Below are positions 1-13,200 of a stretch of 64,000 bases of DNA, one piece after another (position 1 is the stretch's first letter; the number at the start of each line of letters is the position of its first letter). The notes below the pieces were generated by a model. It searched no databases and was not told where the DNA came from. It was given only the letters and a program-made list of their open reading frames with translations. The stretch is from Apostichopus japonicus. Its lineage: Eukaryota > Echinodermata > Holothuroidea > Aspidochirotida > Stichopodidae. The position numbers were made by a program, and so were the translations under genes. The stretch spans positions 5,073,501 to 5,137,500 of the forward strand of contig NC_092579.1 in the NCBI RefSeq assembly GCF_037975245.1, in the 5' to 3' direction.

Positions 1-3000
1 GGTACCGATACAAAAAGTACATTCAGAACGACGCAGCACAGTTTTCAGTTACTCTGCACCCCGCAGTGTCTTTTATTACATTTCTCTATGAAAATGGTGT
101 CATGCAGTATTGTAAACATATAGCAGCTCCACACGACACATGCAGGGATTTTGTTTTGATTAGTTGGGTCGTTAACAAACAATATAAATATACTTGCCAT
201 TGTTCCAGGATCCATTGTCAGAATGGAAGTGAAAGTATTCTTCTGTTGACTATGATGCAACAAGCTTGTAAAACTGCAGGGAGAGAGAGAGTTATTTCTC
301 TGAGGTGAAGGCCTTTGCTGAGTATGTGGTACAGCTCTACTGTACAAGAGGAAGCATTTTGTACATGTACATGTATGTGAGATATCAGGTACGCTGGGGG
401 AAAACAAAAAAAATTACCTGAATGAAACAAATGAACAATACCAAAGGTAGCCATCTATTTCCTGGAAGATGACTATAATAATACAGATTTAGCACTTACA
501 GTAGTGCAGTACTCTTTATATCTCTTGAAAGGGAAAGGTTTCACATTATAGCCACTTGTTTTAAGTACATAACACTGATGCCTTGTTTAAGTAAATAAAA
601 AAAGTCACTCGCTTACAGTAGTACTCTCGAGAAATCTCTTGAAAGAGAAAGGTTTCACTAAATTCACACTATAGCCACTTCTTTAGTACACAACACTGAT
701 TGTTTCTATAAATAAATATTAAAAAAGTCACTCGCTAATTTATTACTTTTATGGAAAGAAAAAGTGGGTATGTTTTTATGTAACATGTCACAGATGTTAA
801 AGTTTGTTGTTAGTATCCCCTATCAGCTGCGCAACTACAGTAGTACTGTGTCCATGAGCAGGTTTATCTCAGTATGTACAGTATCTAGCTACAGTATATA
901 CAATAATTAGAATTTTATATTTCAAGTATATATACTATATACATGTGTATTTTACATTACTGTACTCAGTAACTAAAAGGAATGTGAAATGCTGGTGGAA
1001 AAAGTCATAACGGTTTTAGTATTATCCTGACTGAAGCAGTAGCTCATTATATTGAACTTATTACACCAAGATGGTAGACTGAAATGTATACATGTTACTG
1101 TATATATGTAGCATTGTGTCACCTCACATACATGTATCTTAGACCACCATGATGAATTCCTTGGCATACAAATGTAATGTATTTTGTCAGAAGAGTAACC
1201 TGCGTGAGGTTAGGTGGCTCTGTGATCCAGTCTGGTTCCCTGGTTGCACCTGTCATCATTCTCAGTCTTATGTTATACACACAACTCACACACACTTGTT
1301 AATTCTATCATTCTATGCATGGTGTAATGTAAGTGTTGCTCACTTGGCATAAATTCTTGCCAATGTTTTTTCACTGCTTTTGTCATTTTTTTCAGTATTT
1401 CACTGCCTCATAGTGTCCCCGGGGTAGATTAAGTTTCCCATCATATTTTCATTATTGATGAAGGTTGCAGTCTCAGTGTTCAGTACAGTATGTGTTTTTT
1501 TGGTGTGTTTTTTGTTTTGTAAACCAGAGATTCAAGTACTAGTTGTCCAGTGAGAATAGTATACTACATGCATACAATAGTGACTGCTAGGACCAAATTG
1601 GTCATGTACAGATCTATACCGTGCAAGTACAGTACCACGGACTCTAAGTATATATATGGTATAATAAGGTACTCATCACTAGTGTTACATAAGTTTCTCA
1701 GTTCTTGAGTATAATCATCACAAGAAATTGTGAGTTTTCTACAGTACCATCTATCATCTTGCATTATACTGTATCTTGTAATGTACAATGACAACCTTTT
1801 AGGAGTAGTAATTACTTCTTTATTCTACTCTTAAAACCTATTTGCATTGATTCTGAATTAGGAAGCACTGCAACAGAAACCAAAGAATAATTAAAAAAAA
1901 ATAAATAAATAAGAGAAACAGTTCCCCCAAGTTGACAAAGAGTCTATTTTTTTCTGTTGAGTTATTTATAAGGGTTTTCCCATTCCAGTTTCTATTGTCA
2001 GTAATATTACAATACATATATGCTCTGATTGACCGACCTACTGTAACATTGTAATTTCAACAGTTCCCATGGCCTGTGGTATTTTCAGCTGTATACTTTA
2101 AGCCAGGTGTTTCAATAGGAAGTAGTTCATCATTGCAGACAACCCACACACATAATTAAGATGACGGTGGTAATTCTGTGAACCGTGATGTGTTTTGCTG
2201 CATCTATAAATAGTATGTTTTAGTAAATGGAAATAACAAGGGTGTGGCAGTTAATAACAACATGAGTCAAACTTGAAGGGATTCCTTTGAGCAATATACA
2301 ATTTATTTTAATATTAAACAAATATTATTTTAATACCTTGGGAGTTTTAAGGTGTTGTCTACATTTGAAAACAACTTTATCCATGAGTACCACAATATTA
2401 TACCCTGCCATTTCATGCTATATAAAGTCTTTTAATAGACCTATACAGGTCTGTAGTAGGAAGTGATACTACTACCAAACAGTTGATCCGGATTTTTCTA
2501 TTCAGATCTTCAAGGTCGATTTGTACTCTGCATTTATAAAGTTTGTAAGATTTCTTTACAAAATAAGTTTTTGTTTGAGATGGTGAAGATAAATAAATAG
2601 AGGGGTGGGTGGGGAAAGAAAGATCTATGTAAAAAGACAGTCTTTGTACTGTTATAGGCTGAAAGTAAAATCAATGATATGAGACATTTCAGGTGATTAT
2701 CACAATTATAGTTGGGTAGATTTTTGTGCAGATATTGAGAAAATGTATGTTTTATTTTAAATTATGTACATTTTTTTATTTTGGGAAGTTCCTCATTAAT
2801 GATTACTGTAACAGTGTTTTTTTTTTGTCAGTGCTCTTTTTTGTATTTGATTTTTTCCCCTTTTTCCCTTTCCTAAATTTGAACCAACACAGTGCAGTTA
2901 TGCATAATGTTTTGCATCGTCAACTTTTATCAGATACCCTGTAGGAGGTGTGTACCCAATAAAAAGCTGCCCAATCACGCTGGGCTTCTATAGCTTCAAT

Positions 3001-4225
3001 ACAGTACTCTAGAGATACTAAACTAATAACTGAGAGAAAATGCACATTGGCACAAAGCACATTCAGTGCATCATTTTCCGGGCTGTTTTATCAGCTGACT
3101 AGAAGTTCCCTAGAAAATTTTGTTATAATTTAGTCCTACCAATATATAACAGTTGATGCGGTGTAGACTACACAACCAACCACCCTCAGGACAAAGTTTG
3201 CATCTGACTACACCATATGCATGAATTTCAATGGATTTGAAAAAAGGTTTTTTTTCCAGAACAAATTACTCCCAGATAAGAGTAGTTGTTTTGACTTGAC
3301 ATCACCCTATATATGGAGAACCCCCCCCCCCCCATTCCCTCCAGGAATCTCTGCCGCTTTGTTAAACTGGACAAATAAAGAGAGACTTACAATATGTATC
3401 TTTGGGGATTGATTCATTCATCTATGAATTGCATGTAGTTGATATTTGAGAACAAAAGTCTCTAGATATCCTCCCTACACTCCCAAGACTTGATGCATGC
3501 TGTGTTTCCCTATTCTAGACATGTGCGTGAGGGCTGTTGCTCATGAGGTCGGATGTTTTAACCATCTGGAGAAACTGTTATAATGATGACTTTTACATTC
3601 TACTGTATGTAGACAGCAGAGTTCTGATATATGTGTGGCTTTGCAATTATATGAAGGAGCATTAGTTACCGTATTTCGTTCTCTTTGCTTATAGAACTAC
3701 AGTATTTTTGGGTCCGAGCAAACGGTGTAACTTATTGAATTGTTTCCAAGGCAAAAGGTGACTTTTCCCCCTCCATCAGTGGAAGAAATATATTTATTAT
3801 ACTGTATAATGACTTGACCTCTCCCAAAGTTCATCTGATCTACTGTCAGCAACTTTAAAAGTGGAGAAAATGGTCACCTGAAACCGAATTGGAACTTGAC
3901 GGTTTTTGGTTCTCTTCAGCGTTGCCAAGCGGTAGTCGCGGTGGACCTTGTGAAAACGGATTCGTGGACTATATCTCATCGAATATATTGAGAGATATAT
4001 CCATCAGGAAAACTCTCTACTATACAGACAAAAAGATCAAGAGCGTGCAAATCGAACATACATTAATCTTCAAATATTTAAATATCTCACGACCAAGGTG
4101 ATATTTGGCCATTCGTTTGGTCAGTTTTTACTTTCTATAAATAAACGGTATTTTCTCTAAAATGTTGTGGAAACTGTGGAACCATGTTCACTGGATGTTT
4201 GTTGGTGTTTATCTTCATCTCTCAG
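1..4225. other. Region before the first recognised cytohesin exon
   Basis: No exon could be supported. It is probably cytohesin intron 1 or 5' flank. It holds the 494-733 duplication, palindromic ACATGTACATGT words and a C run near 3330. I searched by eye for a short first exon ending in phase 1 and found none convincing. Confidence 0.5.
494..733. repeat. 118-bp tandem duplication
   Basis: Two diverged copies start at 494 and 612 (both CTTACAGTAG) and end in AAAAAAGTCACTCGCT. They share the TCTCTTGAAAG, AGGTTTCAC, TATAGCCACTT and ACACTGAT blocks. Confidence 0.85.
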
Positions 4226-4299
4226 ATCTGACCCAAGAGGAGCTGAAATTGCTGAATGATATACGGAAAGCCAAGCAGCAGCTGCTGCTGGAGATCAAG
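4226..4299 (+). CDS. CYTH: Cytohesin exon: start of the coiled coil
   Basis: Follows a CTCAG acceptor and ends at GTAAGC. It reads (D)[18 protein letters not shown] and on, matching the start of the cytohesin coiled coil. It begins in phase 1, so the preceding exon must end with the first base of the Asp codon. The same frame is also open upstream to an ATG at 4162. Confidence 0.85.
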
Positions 4300-7200
4300 G
4301 TAAGCCATCTCTTATTTATAATAAGAATCTAATCATGTACCTCTGCTCCTCCCCCTGCCCTGCCCCCCTCCCCGACTCACCCTACTACTACCCTCCCCCA
4401 TCCACTTCCTCATCATTGGATGAAGACTCAGGAAGATATGTGAGAGTTTAATAGTTTTATATTGATAATACCAAAAAGAAGTTTTCTGTTGTCAAAGAGG
4501 CATCGCAATTTAAAGTGAACCATTGTTGCCCCCCTTAATATGCTAGAAAGATCCCAAAAATGGTCGGTACTGTAAGTATAAAAGCAAGCTTGCTTTTGTA
4601 CCACTCTTCCTAAATGTTTATTCTCAATTAGATGTACTTCACCCCTTCAACCTCCCTCCCTCCCTTTCTTCCCCATTCCTTCTCAGCCAGCTGGTAGAGG
4701 ATTCGATGGTTACTATAATTTCCCAAAAAATATTACATTCAGAACTGAGAAGTCCTGTCAATACTATAATAACATAACATGCCATTTTAGTATTCGATGG
4801 CTGCATGAACAGATCGTCACGTAACATGGTCTTGTGTCATGTCATTGTACCGCATGTATGTACCATGTGGTATTCGATGTCGTTACGGTTATTGCACTGC
4901 AGTATGTGGCCCAAGCTGCATACATTGATCAAGTTTGTTGGAGCTTATAAAATGATAGGCTCACACATGTCAGTGCAATATATATTGCGAAAGTTGATGT
5001 CCTTGGAATTCCCTTCAACATAATTATGAGTATGAGTTAAATTGCATATTCAGACATGTACGTGTACTGAATATAGTGAAAATATAAGATGAGTTTCTTG
5101 GTCCAATGGATTCATAAAAAACTGCAGAAAAAGGACGTCGAACTAAACAACTTTATTAAAGGGCTGTTGTATAGATCCCATCTATAGCACGCTATCATGG
5201 GAAAGGTTCTTGAGATTAAGTGATCGACCTGCCTTGGTCGTTAAATGACCTCTTTTTACCAATTAGTCTGCCACGCATGCCACATATTTTTTCTAAGGTG
5301 TTTGTGTGAATGCTGTATGATTAACTAAACTGAAGATTTGAACATATTTCCACACAGTGTTAACACAAAGAGCCTAATGGTGTCAAGAATCTATGCAGGC
5401 TAATTTTAGAGCCTGAGGTCGATTTATTACCATAGCAGGTCGATTATGTAATCACAAACATTTTCTAGCTATAGTGTGCTATGATTGGAGCAAATAAAGC
5501 AGATCTTTAAACTCATATGGGACAGTTTGCCCCTAGTGTTTTTTGGTATTGACCTAGATTCATCCACCATTATAACATTTAACTGTTTAAGTTCACTTCC
5601 AAATTTTGAAACTATTAAATATTAATTAAATATTGTGAAAGACTGTTCCTACGGGCTGGAGTAGTCGATTTGGATGTACATGAATGCGTGTAACTTTGTG
5701 AACATAACATGGTTGTTATTAGCAAGTAATATGTGATGAACTGCTTCACAAATGACCTTTGACTTCACAGCATTTACTAGTATGTGTAAAGCCTGAGTTT
5801 GTTTCTATTGAAGTGAATTTCTTTGGTTTCGTTTGGATCTATTTTTATCTACCTAGAACCTACCTATACTTTGGTTTGTGTTTCACTCTCAAGCTTTTCT
5901 CAAAATATTCAGCCATAACAATTTTAGACCTTGAATCATCAACTAGTAGTACCGGAATTGCTGAGTACAGTATATTATTCTAGGTAGCTCAAAAAGTAAA
6001 AATAAAAAAACATCTTTCGAAATATATCATTAAAGTGTTTAATCACAGTAATTTCATATGCTGCCAACTACTTTCTGTTCTTAATTCTTCTTTGTTTACC
6101 ATTGAATGAAGACTCTTCATCAAATCCCATAATCCATTCAGACATTGAAATTCCTAGGGAAGTTATCTTTCTTTCCTTTTCCATGACCGCCTCCTCCCTC
6201 GAGAGATGACTGATGATGGCTTCACCGCTAAATCTAATCCTGTACAGGGACCCTTGGCTTTTCACTTAGATATATATGTAAGACAATGAAGTCGTGTCGG
6301 AATTAGGGAGGTGATAGTTCCAAAATACACCCCTAGGGGTGAAATTACCTGGGTTCATACCATTTAAGGGGAATATAACATATTGAAATTGTATTCGGTG
6401 ACCATCGGTACGCACAGACCGAAGAAGAAAGTACTGCATTGAAGACAAAGGGAGTCTGAAGGTCTTGCAGATTTTATTGTTTTTCAAGAAACCTAGACGT
6501 TTGGGGAAAATAAGGGGTACAGAAGGCCTATATGTGTTAGTGATGAGTCAGCGAAGATATCGGTATTAAAACACAAAAGCAAAAAAGTTGATGGATCGGT
6601 GTAGCGATCTCGGAAGACTGCACTGGCAGGCATAATTATCAACCGTTAGTCGAATGCATTTGACAAGTTCATGGCTTTGTCTTCGGCATCGATATGAGTC
6701 GCTGATTGACGCTTTTAGTGGGCGGATGATTCTGCCGTAGAGTAAAAGGTTTGAAAGAGTAGCATATATATACAGTAGCAGTATGTAAATAGAGAGGAAG
6801 GTATATAAAAACATAAAATCTGACACATTTAGGTGTAAACCAAAGAGAAGCGTGCATTGTCATAGGATCACTTTAATGACCAGTGCATAAGGGATGACTA
6901 ACGAAGCTTTGTTTATAAGATACCGTCTGTTCAGCATTCGTGTCGATCATAGTCATATATATATCGCCCAGGGGGACACACACCGTTATATATGGGACAA
7001 TTTATGCCATGACTAACAGGCTTTAACTAATTAGTGTAAATATACTACAGTACTGTTGACCTTTGTTAATCTGAGCATAAAAGCTACTGTACTGTGGTTA
7101 ATGACAGAATAGTACAGTATCCATGGGACTAGTGGCCAGTGTGTGGTAGTGTAGGGGAAGATTTCATTATTAAACCGATCCTTGCTTAATCAGGGTCTTA

Positions 7201-10200
7201 TCTGTTCCACATCCTCAAACAAGCTGTGTCGTAATCTAGACGTAAAACTCGTTGACTCACTGCAATTTCGTGGTCCATAAATTTAGACGAGAGATGTGAT
7301 TTAATCCAGATACTTTGATGTTTAAAATTTTAGCCATTATTCTGGGTTAAAATGTACAAGACTCGTTAAAGTGTATGACACTATTTGTAAAATATCCCTC
7401 ATGATCTTCATCTCAGAAAACAGAACAGAGTCTTTTAGCAAAGTAAACTTACAGATTAAGAAAGGATGGAAATGTTGAGAAATTATCAATAATTCATTCA
7501 AAGGTCTGGTTTCTTCCACTGATACTTTGTAAAGAACCAAATATCATAAAATCAAAAGTATATATTGATGTTCCAAAAGCATAATTCAGTCTGTACCCAT
7601 TTTGCATTTTATTACATCCTGTCCCAACAAATTTTGCAACATTTGGTAATTTATTGATCAGAACAGATATGTACATAATTTAAGTAACTTTGAGGCTTTT
7701 TTTGTTAAATTTATGTAACTGATAAGTCTGATATGCAGTGATTACATCACGTTAGCATTTATTTCCATGCAATCAGCACTGGTACAACATTGATATGGAT
7801 AAATGATATGTACTGTAAGAAGTTGGAACACATACTAGACAGTCGATGTAATGTAGACGTAACGTAAGGTTAACAGCAAATTCAAGTGCCAAATCTTGTT
7901 TTCGAAGGTTTCATGAATTTTTTTTTTTTTCATTGGTTCAAATGGACAATTTTGGTGATCTATTTTTTTGTCTTTTTAATTTTTCCAAAAGAATAATTTA
8001 CTAATTTTGTGAAAAAGACTCATCCATATGCATCTATGTAAACTTGTCGATCTGTCTGTGCTGCTCCATATGGTGTATATAATTACCCGAGCAGTATATT
8101 CAATCATCCAAACATGAAACGGAATCGTCTATCCGCGGTGTAACATCCGCAGTATGCTACTGTATGTAAAATGCTGCTGTACTGTATGTAAAATAGGCAA
8201 ATTGAATAATATGCAAAGATGTATCTCCAGCAGTTTGTTTGTTTTTGTTTGTTTCTACACAGGAATCATAATATTTTTGTCCAAGAGACAGAATTCAGAC
8301 ACTTGAAAACACTACTACACAAAATTCGAACACTTATTTGTTCTCTGTGGATTGGCCACACCTTTTGATAAGAGTCATTAGCTCTCACTTATTTGCATAA
8401 ATACTACAGTGTGTGTGCATGGATTAGGCAATGCACTGCATGTACAGTTAACGATGTGTATGCAGTAGTAGTCAATAGCTATAGACATTGTACATCACAC
8501 ATTGCAGTACTACTACTGTAGGTTTATGTAGCTCATGTACCAGCATACTGTGCATTCATTCGCTACAGTAACTCCCTTCTCCACAGTATCTCTCTTTGTT
8601 GATACATGATAAGTTGTTCTGTAACCTTCCCAACTCAGATTCTGTGTTTGTACGTAATCTATCTAACATTCGTATACAGTAGAGTACATGCGCTTAGTGG
8701 CCGTGGATGTTACAAACTGCCTAAAGTCATGTCCTTTGTCATGAATGTGGATTGTACGTGACATATAGTAATTTACCGACAGGGCTGGAACTTGAGAAAA
8801 TTTGTTTTTGCGCTTAGCATTAAAAAAATAACAATACCTATAAAAAAAATATATCTATAAAAAGAAGTTTGTGAAATCTGTGTGTGGGATTGCCTACCAA
8901 TTCCATGTACTGTTTGTGCAAGAAGATATATATTTTTTGGGGCAGGAAATAATAAGAATAATAATATTGGTTATAACATTGCCCCAAATATAGATACAAA
9001 TTATACAAAAGATACCTAAGTTTATAAACCAAAGAATGATAGGAATTTCAAACAAAGTAGACCTACAGTTCATTAAAAATGTGAAAAAATATGAGATTTC
9101 ACTAAAATTTATGCCTGAACAATGTTTTCATTGAAGAAGTGTCCCTTTGGCCACCTTTAAAAGTCAGCTTCACTAATAATAAAACATTCACTTGTCAAGT
9201 TCTCCCTTCCAGAGTTCTGCGGTCCATCATCATCATTGTCAATGTCTCCCTAATTGATATTTATATAATTTTTTATTTTTATTTAAAGGCGGGGAAATCT
9301 TCTAGAAAGGGACCATTTGGTGCTGAAAAACCACAAGTTTTGTGGTCAAATTTCATGAACTACCAATGCTCTGGCACATGTATATACCAATTAGATATTT
9401 ATACTGTGGTTTAAAATATTTCTACATCATTCAACCATCTTTAGAGGGGCTTATTAGCCACCCAAGTGTCACATTGTTGGAGGCATGAACAGCAACAGTC
9501 TCTTTTCATTTTTTTTTTTACATTTTTTCCTTTTGATGAATTTACTGAAAATATGTGGTCGAAGGAAAAGTGGTAGATGTGGTTGTTGAGATTATCCAGG
9601 AGCATTTTCGAAATCTTGTTTGTTCAATTTGAGTATGACTTCCTATGAAAGGAAGGGGAGGAAGAAATGCCATCATGCTTTTGTGACCTCACAAAGCTAA
9701 AAGCTGGGATAGTCAGATTTGACCCCCAGGGGTCATCCAAGTGGGGATCGGAGACAATGCAGTGTCCCCAAAGAATGTTTCCTTAGCTATTTTGAGTGAT
9801 TTTTAAGTGTGACCGTATATTAATGTATGAAAGTTCTCTGAGAATGTAGCAAGCAGTATCCTAATTCTTTTTATGGTACAGTACAAGGTTCAGAAGCTCT
9901 GTGATTAATGGTTTGGAAATTAGTTCTAAGCATAATTACATTTGATATGTACATTCAACTATGATTGGTTCTTTTAATACAGTTGTACCTGTTTGAACAA
10001 TTTTAGGTCAAATATACTGTATACTTCAGAAATGAAATCAGTGTCAAATAGGGAGACTCAAAATCTAACCCTGTAAGACTTTTCCTTTACACTTGACTTA
10101 ACCTTTACACTTACTAAAGAATTTGTTCACTGGTTTTATCCCAGTCATTGGTTTCTGTTCTGTTAACTCTTATATGGAGACCTGTCCGCATAAGATTATG

Positions 10201-13200
10201 GCATAACTGTTGGTACAGTAAAGAGGAAAATCGCCACCACCGTAGTCTAGCCGTTTACGTAACCTCTGAGCATGACTGCAGCTACAGTATGTTGCAAGCC
10301 TTAGATATTGTCAAGGTATGGTCCTATAGTCTGTGTGCATTTGCCAGCATGTGAAATAGCAGCACATGTACAGTATGCTTTCACCCCCCCCCCCCTCCCC
10401 TCCCCTTTAGTTGACCTTTCCTCACACTTCTTGCTTCAATTCTTGGATCATTTTTCTTGTTTTTTTCAGGACTTGGAAGATGCAATGGCCAATGTCAATG
10501 CTGACTTGGAAGCAATGGACTATGACGAAAAGTAAGTATTGACAGAGATATTGGGAGGGGAGGGGGAGAGGAGGGGAGAGGGGTATGTGCATGAGGAGCT
10601 CTGAGGGAGCAGAAAAATAAGAGTGGCGGAAACAGCAAATCTGTCATGAGATACCTTAGATGCAAGATAGAGAGGTACGGGGGGGGGGGCCTATACATAG
10701 AGGTACAGGGGGCCTATACATAGAGGGCCACTTGAAAATAGAAGGCCTGTAGGCCCTTGGACTTTGATATACATGTGTCTTTATGTCCTGAGAAACAAAA
10801 ATGTTATAGGTGGATTTGAAAAGAATGGGAAATTACAGAGAAGTACAGTAGGAATCCATGAAGTGTCATAAATAAATAAAAAATGGTATTAGGTAGATTA
10901 GATGGATGATCAAATAACACCCATAATTAGATACTGCGACCCCTACAAATGCCGCATCTGGTGAAGTTTTAGCCTTAATTTTAACCTTGTGTACAGTTGT
11001 AGGAGTTGCTTATCTGTAGTATTGCATATGTATACTGTAATCAGTATAGGCATGTGTCTGTGGGAGGGGCGGGAAAGAGGGGGATAGGACATGGGTAGTT
11101 TTGAAAGGTTCTTTTGATTAGAAATAATATTTGTCAGTATTATTATAGCAAGAAGGAACAAAATCAAGAAAAGAATGGGATGAAAAGCCTTGTTTGAGTG
11201 TATACATTTTAACAATAATGAAAACTGTTTTTTTTGTATCCAGTGAAGAGAATAACAAGTATTGTTTTAATGGTTAATGAAGTGACTTTGCTATCATAAA
11301 CTTTAACAGATGGCTCTATTTGTCCTGTTTCTCCAGATGGTCAAATATTGCCATTTTTTGTGACAAGAATGTAAAAATGATTATGTATTTCTCTTGCTAT
11401 TTCACAGGACCGATTCCAAGATGAAGCAATTGAATACCGGACGCAATAAGTTTAACATGGACCCCAAGAAGGTTAGTTTACGATTCATTTCACTGTCCAT
11501 AATCTGCACTTTAAAGGCTGTTGAGCTAACGCTTGGTGTTTTGCTTTGAAGGAACACACATCAATGGAAAGTAAATGTCACATATTGAACTGTTGCAACA
11601 TTTTATTCCCAGATGTTATGACTTACATTAATGTTAATTGACAAAACAAAAAAAATCTTTTGTGGCTTTTAGTTTCAGTCTCTTGTTTAGGGCGTCTAAT
11701 GCCCATCATTGTTTTGTCACACCCATCATCGTTATGTTACACCCATCATTATTATTTGAGATGGTCCCACCAAAGTGAATGGTCTTTGTTGACAAACACA
11801 ATAGCCTTACTTTCAAGATTTAACAAAGAATTCAGTATTCCACTTTGACAAAAAAAATAAAATAAAAGAATGAAACAATCATGTTTTTTTTTAGGAGTTA
11901 TATTGATTGAACACAACTGTTAAAGGAATCTCTGATTGGCTCCATATTTATGACTGTGAGGCTTGTTAGATGTTAACCACATGTTACATTTCAACATAGG
12001 AAATCTTACAGGAGGAAAAAACAGGAAAGCTCATTTTGGAGCTTGTTAATGGACAATTTTGATCTTTGAGGGGGTCTGAAGGAAACAAACACAGGTGGGG
12101 GATATGTAGTACCATTGAGTGGATTCACAATGTTGTTGATCAAAACTAAAATCTGTTTGTGATGAAAAAGATGTCCCTAACAAGGACATTTTAGTGTCAT
12201 GTACTCAATTGATTCAAAGAGGAAAGATGAGGAGGAGATTAGAATCAGATGATCGAGACTAAGGACATAATTTTGTCTCTATTTCTGTCCGAGGCCAGGA
12301 TGCTTTAATTTAGAGCCAGTTTACGAACTGACCAGGTCATTTCCTCAATTCTGTATGATATTTCAAGGTATTACACACGATGAGAGTCGTTAATATGAGA
12401 TTAAAACGAAGCCAGGAAAAGAAAAGTTTGTTATTAAACATTGTCAGTCTTAACGAGGTTATGTATATCCTTCTCATTGTTTTCAACAATACAACCCTCA
12501 TAGACACACCTATCAATGAACAACACAAAACAGTTTGTGTTTGACAACTTTGAACTCCATACTCTCAACTTTCTAATTTTCTAAATTTGAGCAAGAAGTT
12601 AATCATTTTAAAAAACAAAAAAGAAATCCAATGTGAAATGTTAATATTCATGAAAATTAATTTCTTTGTATTTTGTTAAAATTAGTTTTAATGTTCATTT
12701 TGAATAATTTCAATCTTACTTAGAGAAATAAGTGGTAGGTTTTGTAAGCTTAATTTTTTTTTTCTTCAATATTTTTAATTTATAATTGTTTTAATTTTAT
12801 CAAAACAAGGATAGCTGTTCTGCAGTTCCAGATGAATAATTAATGTAAGAGTTAAACAGCCTAATATCTTCTTTGCACTACCTTTGGTGTTGCATTTAGT
12901 TGCAATTTTCTCTCAAATTTTTTCGCTTAAATATTGTCAGTATTGGCCCCAAATATGCGATAAACATAAAGTCACGTAATGGTCGTACATGCACCAACCT
13001 CTTCAGGTACATAGCATTTTAATATGGCCCTCCGAAGTATGTTTCCTCACTGAGATATTTTATTATCTCTATGTCTGAAGTATTTGATTGTCTCTATACA
13101 GTATTTGCAACTGCTCAATATTTGGAAATACTTTGGAAATTTAGAACCACCAGCAAAATACTTTTCAAACCTTCAAGCGATTTTTAACATGCTAACAATT

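Noticed and set aside
3889-4101. 70-codon frame just before the first cytohesin exon, considered as exon 1
   Set aside because: It does not end in a phase-1 donor and has no similarity to a cytohesin N terminus.
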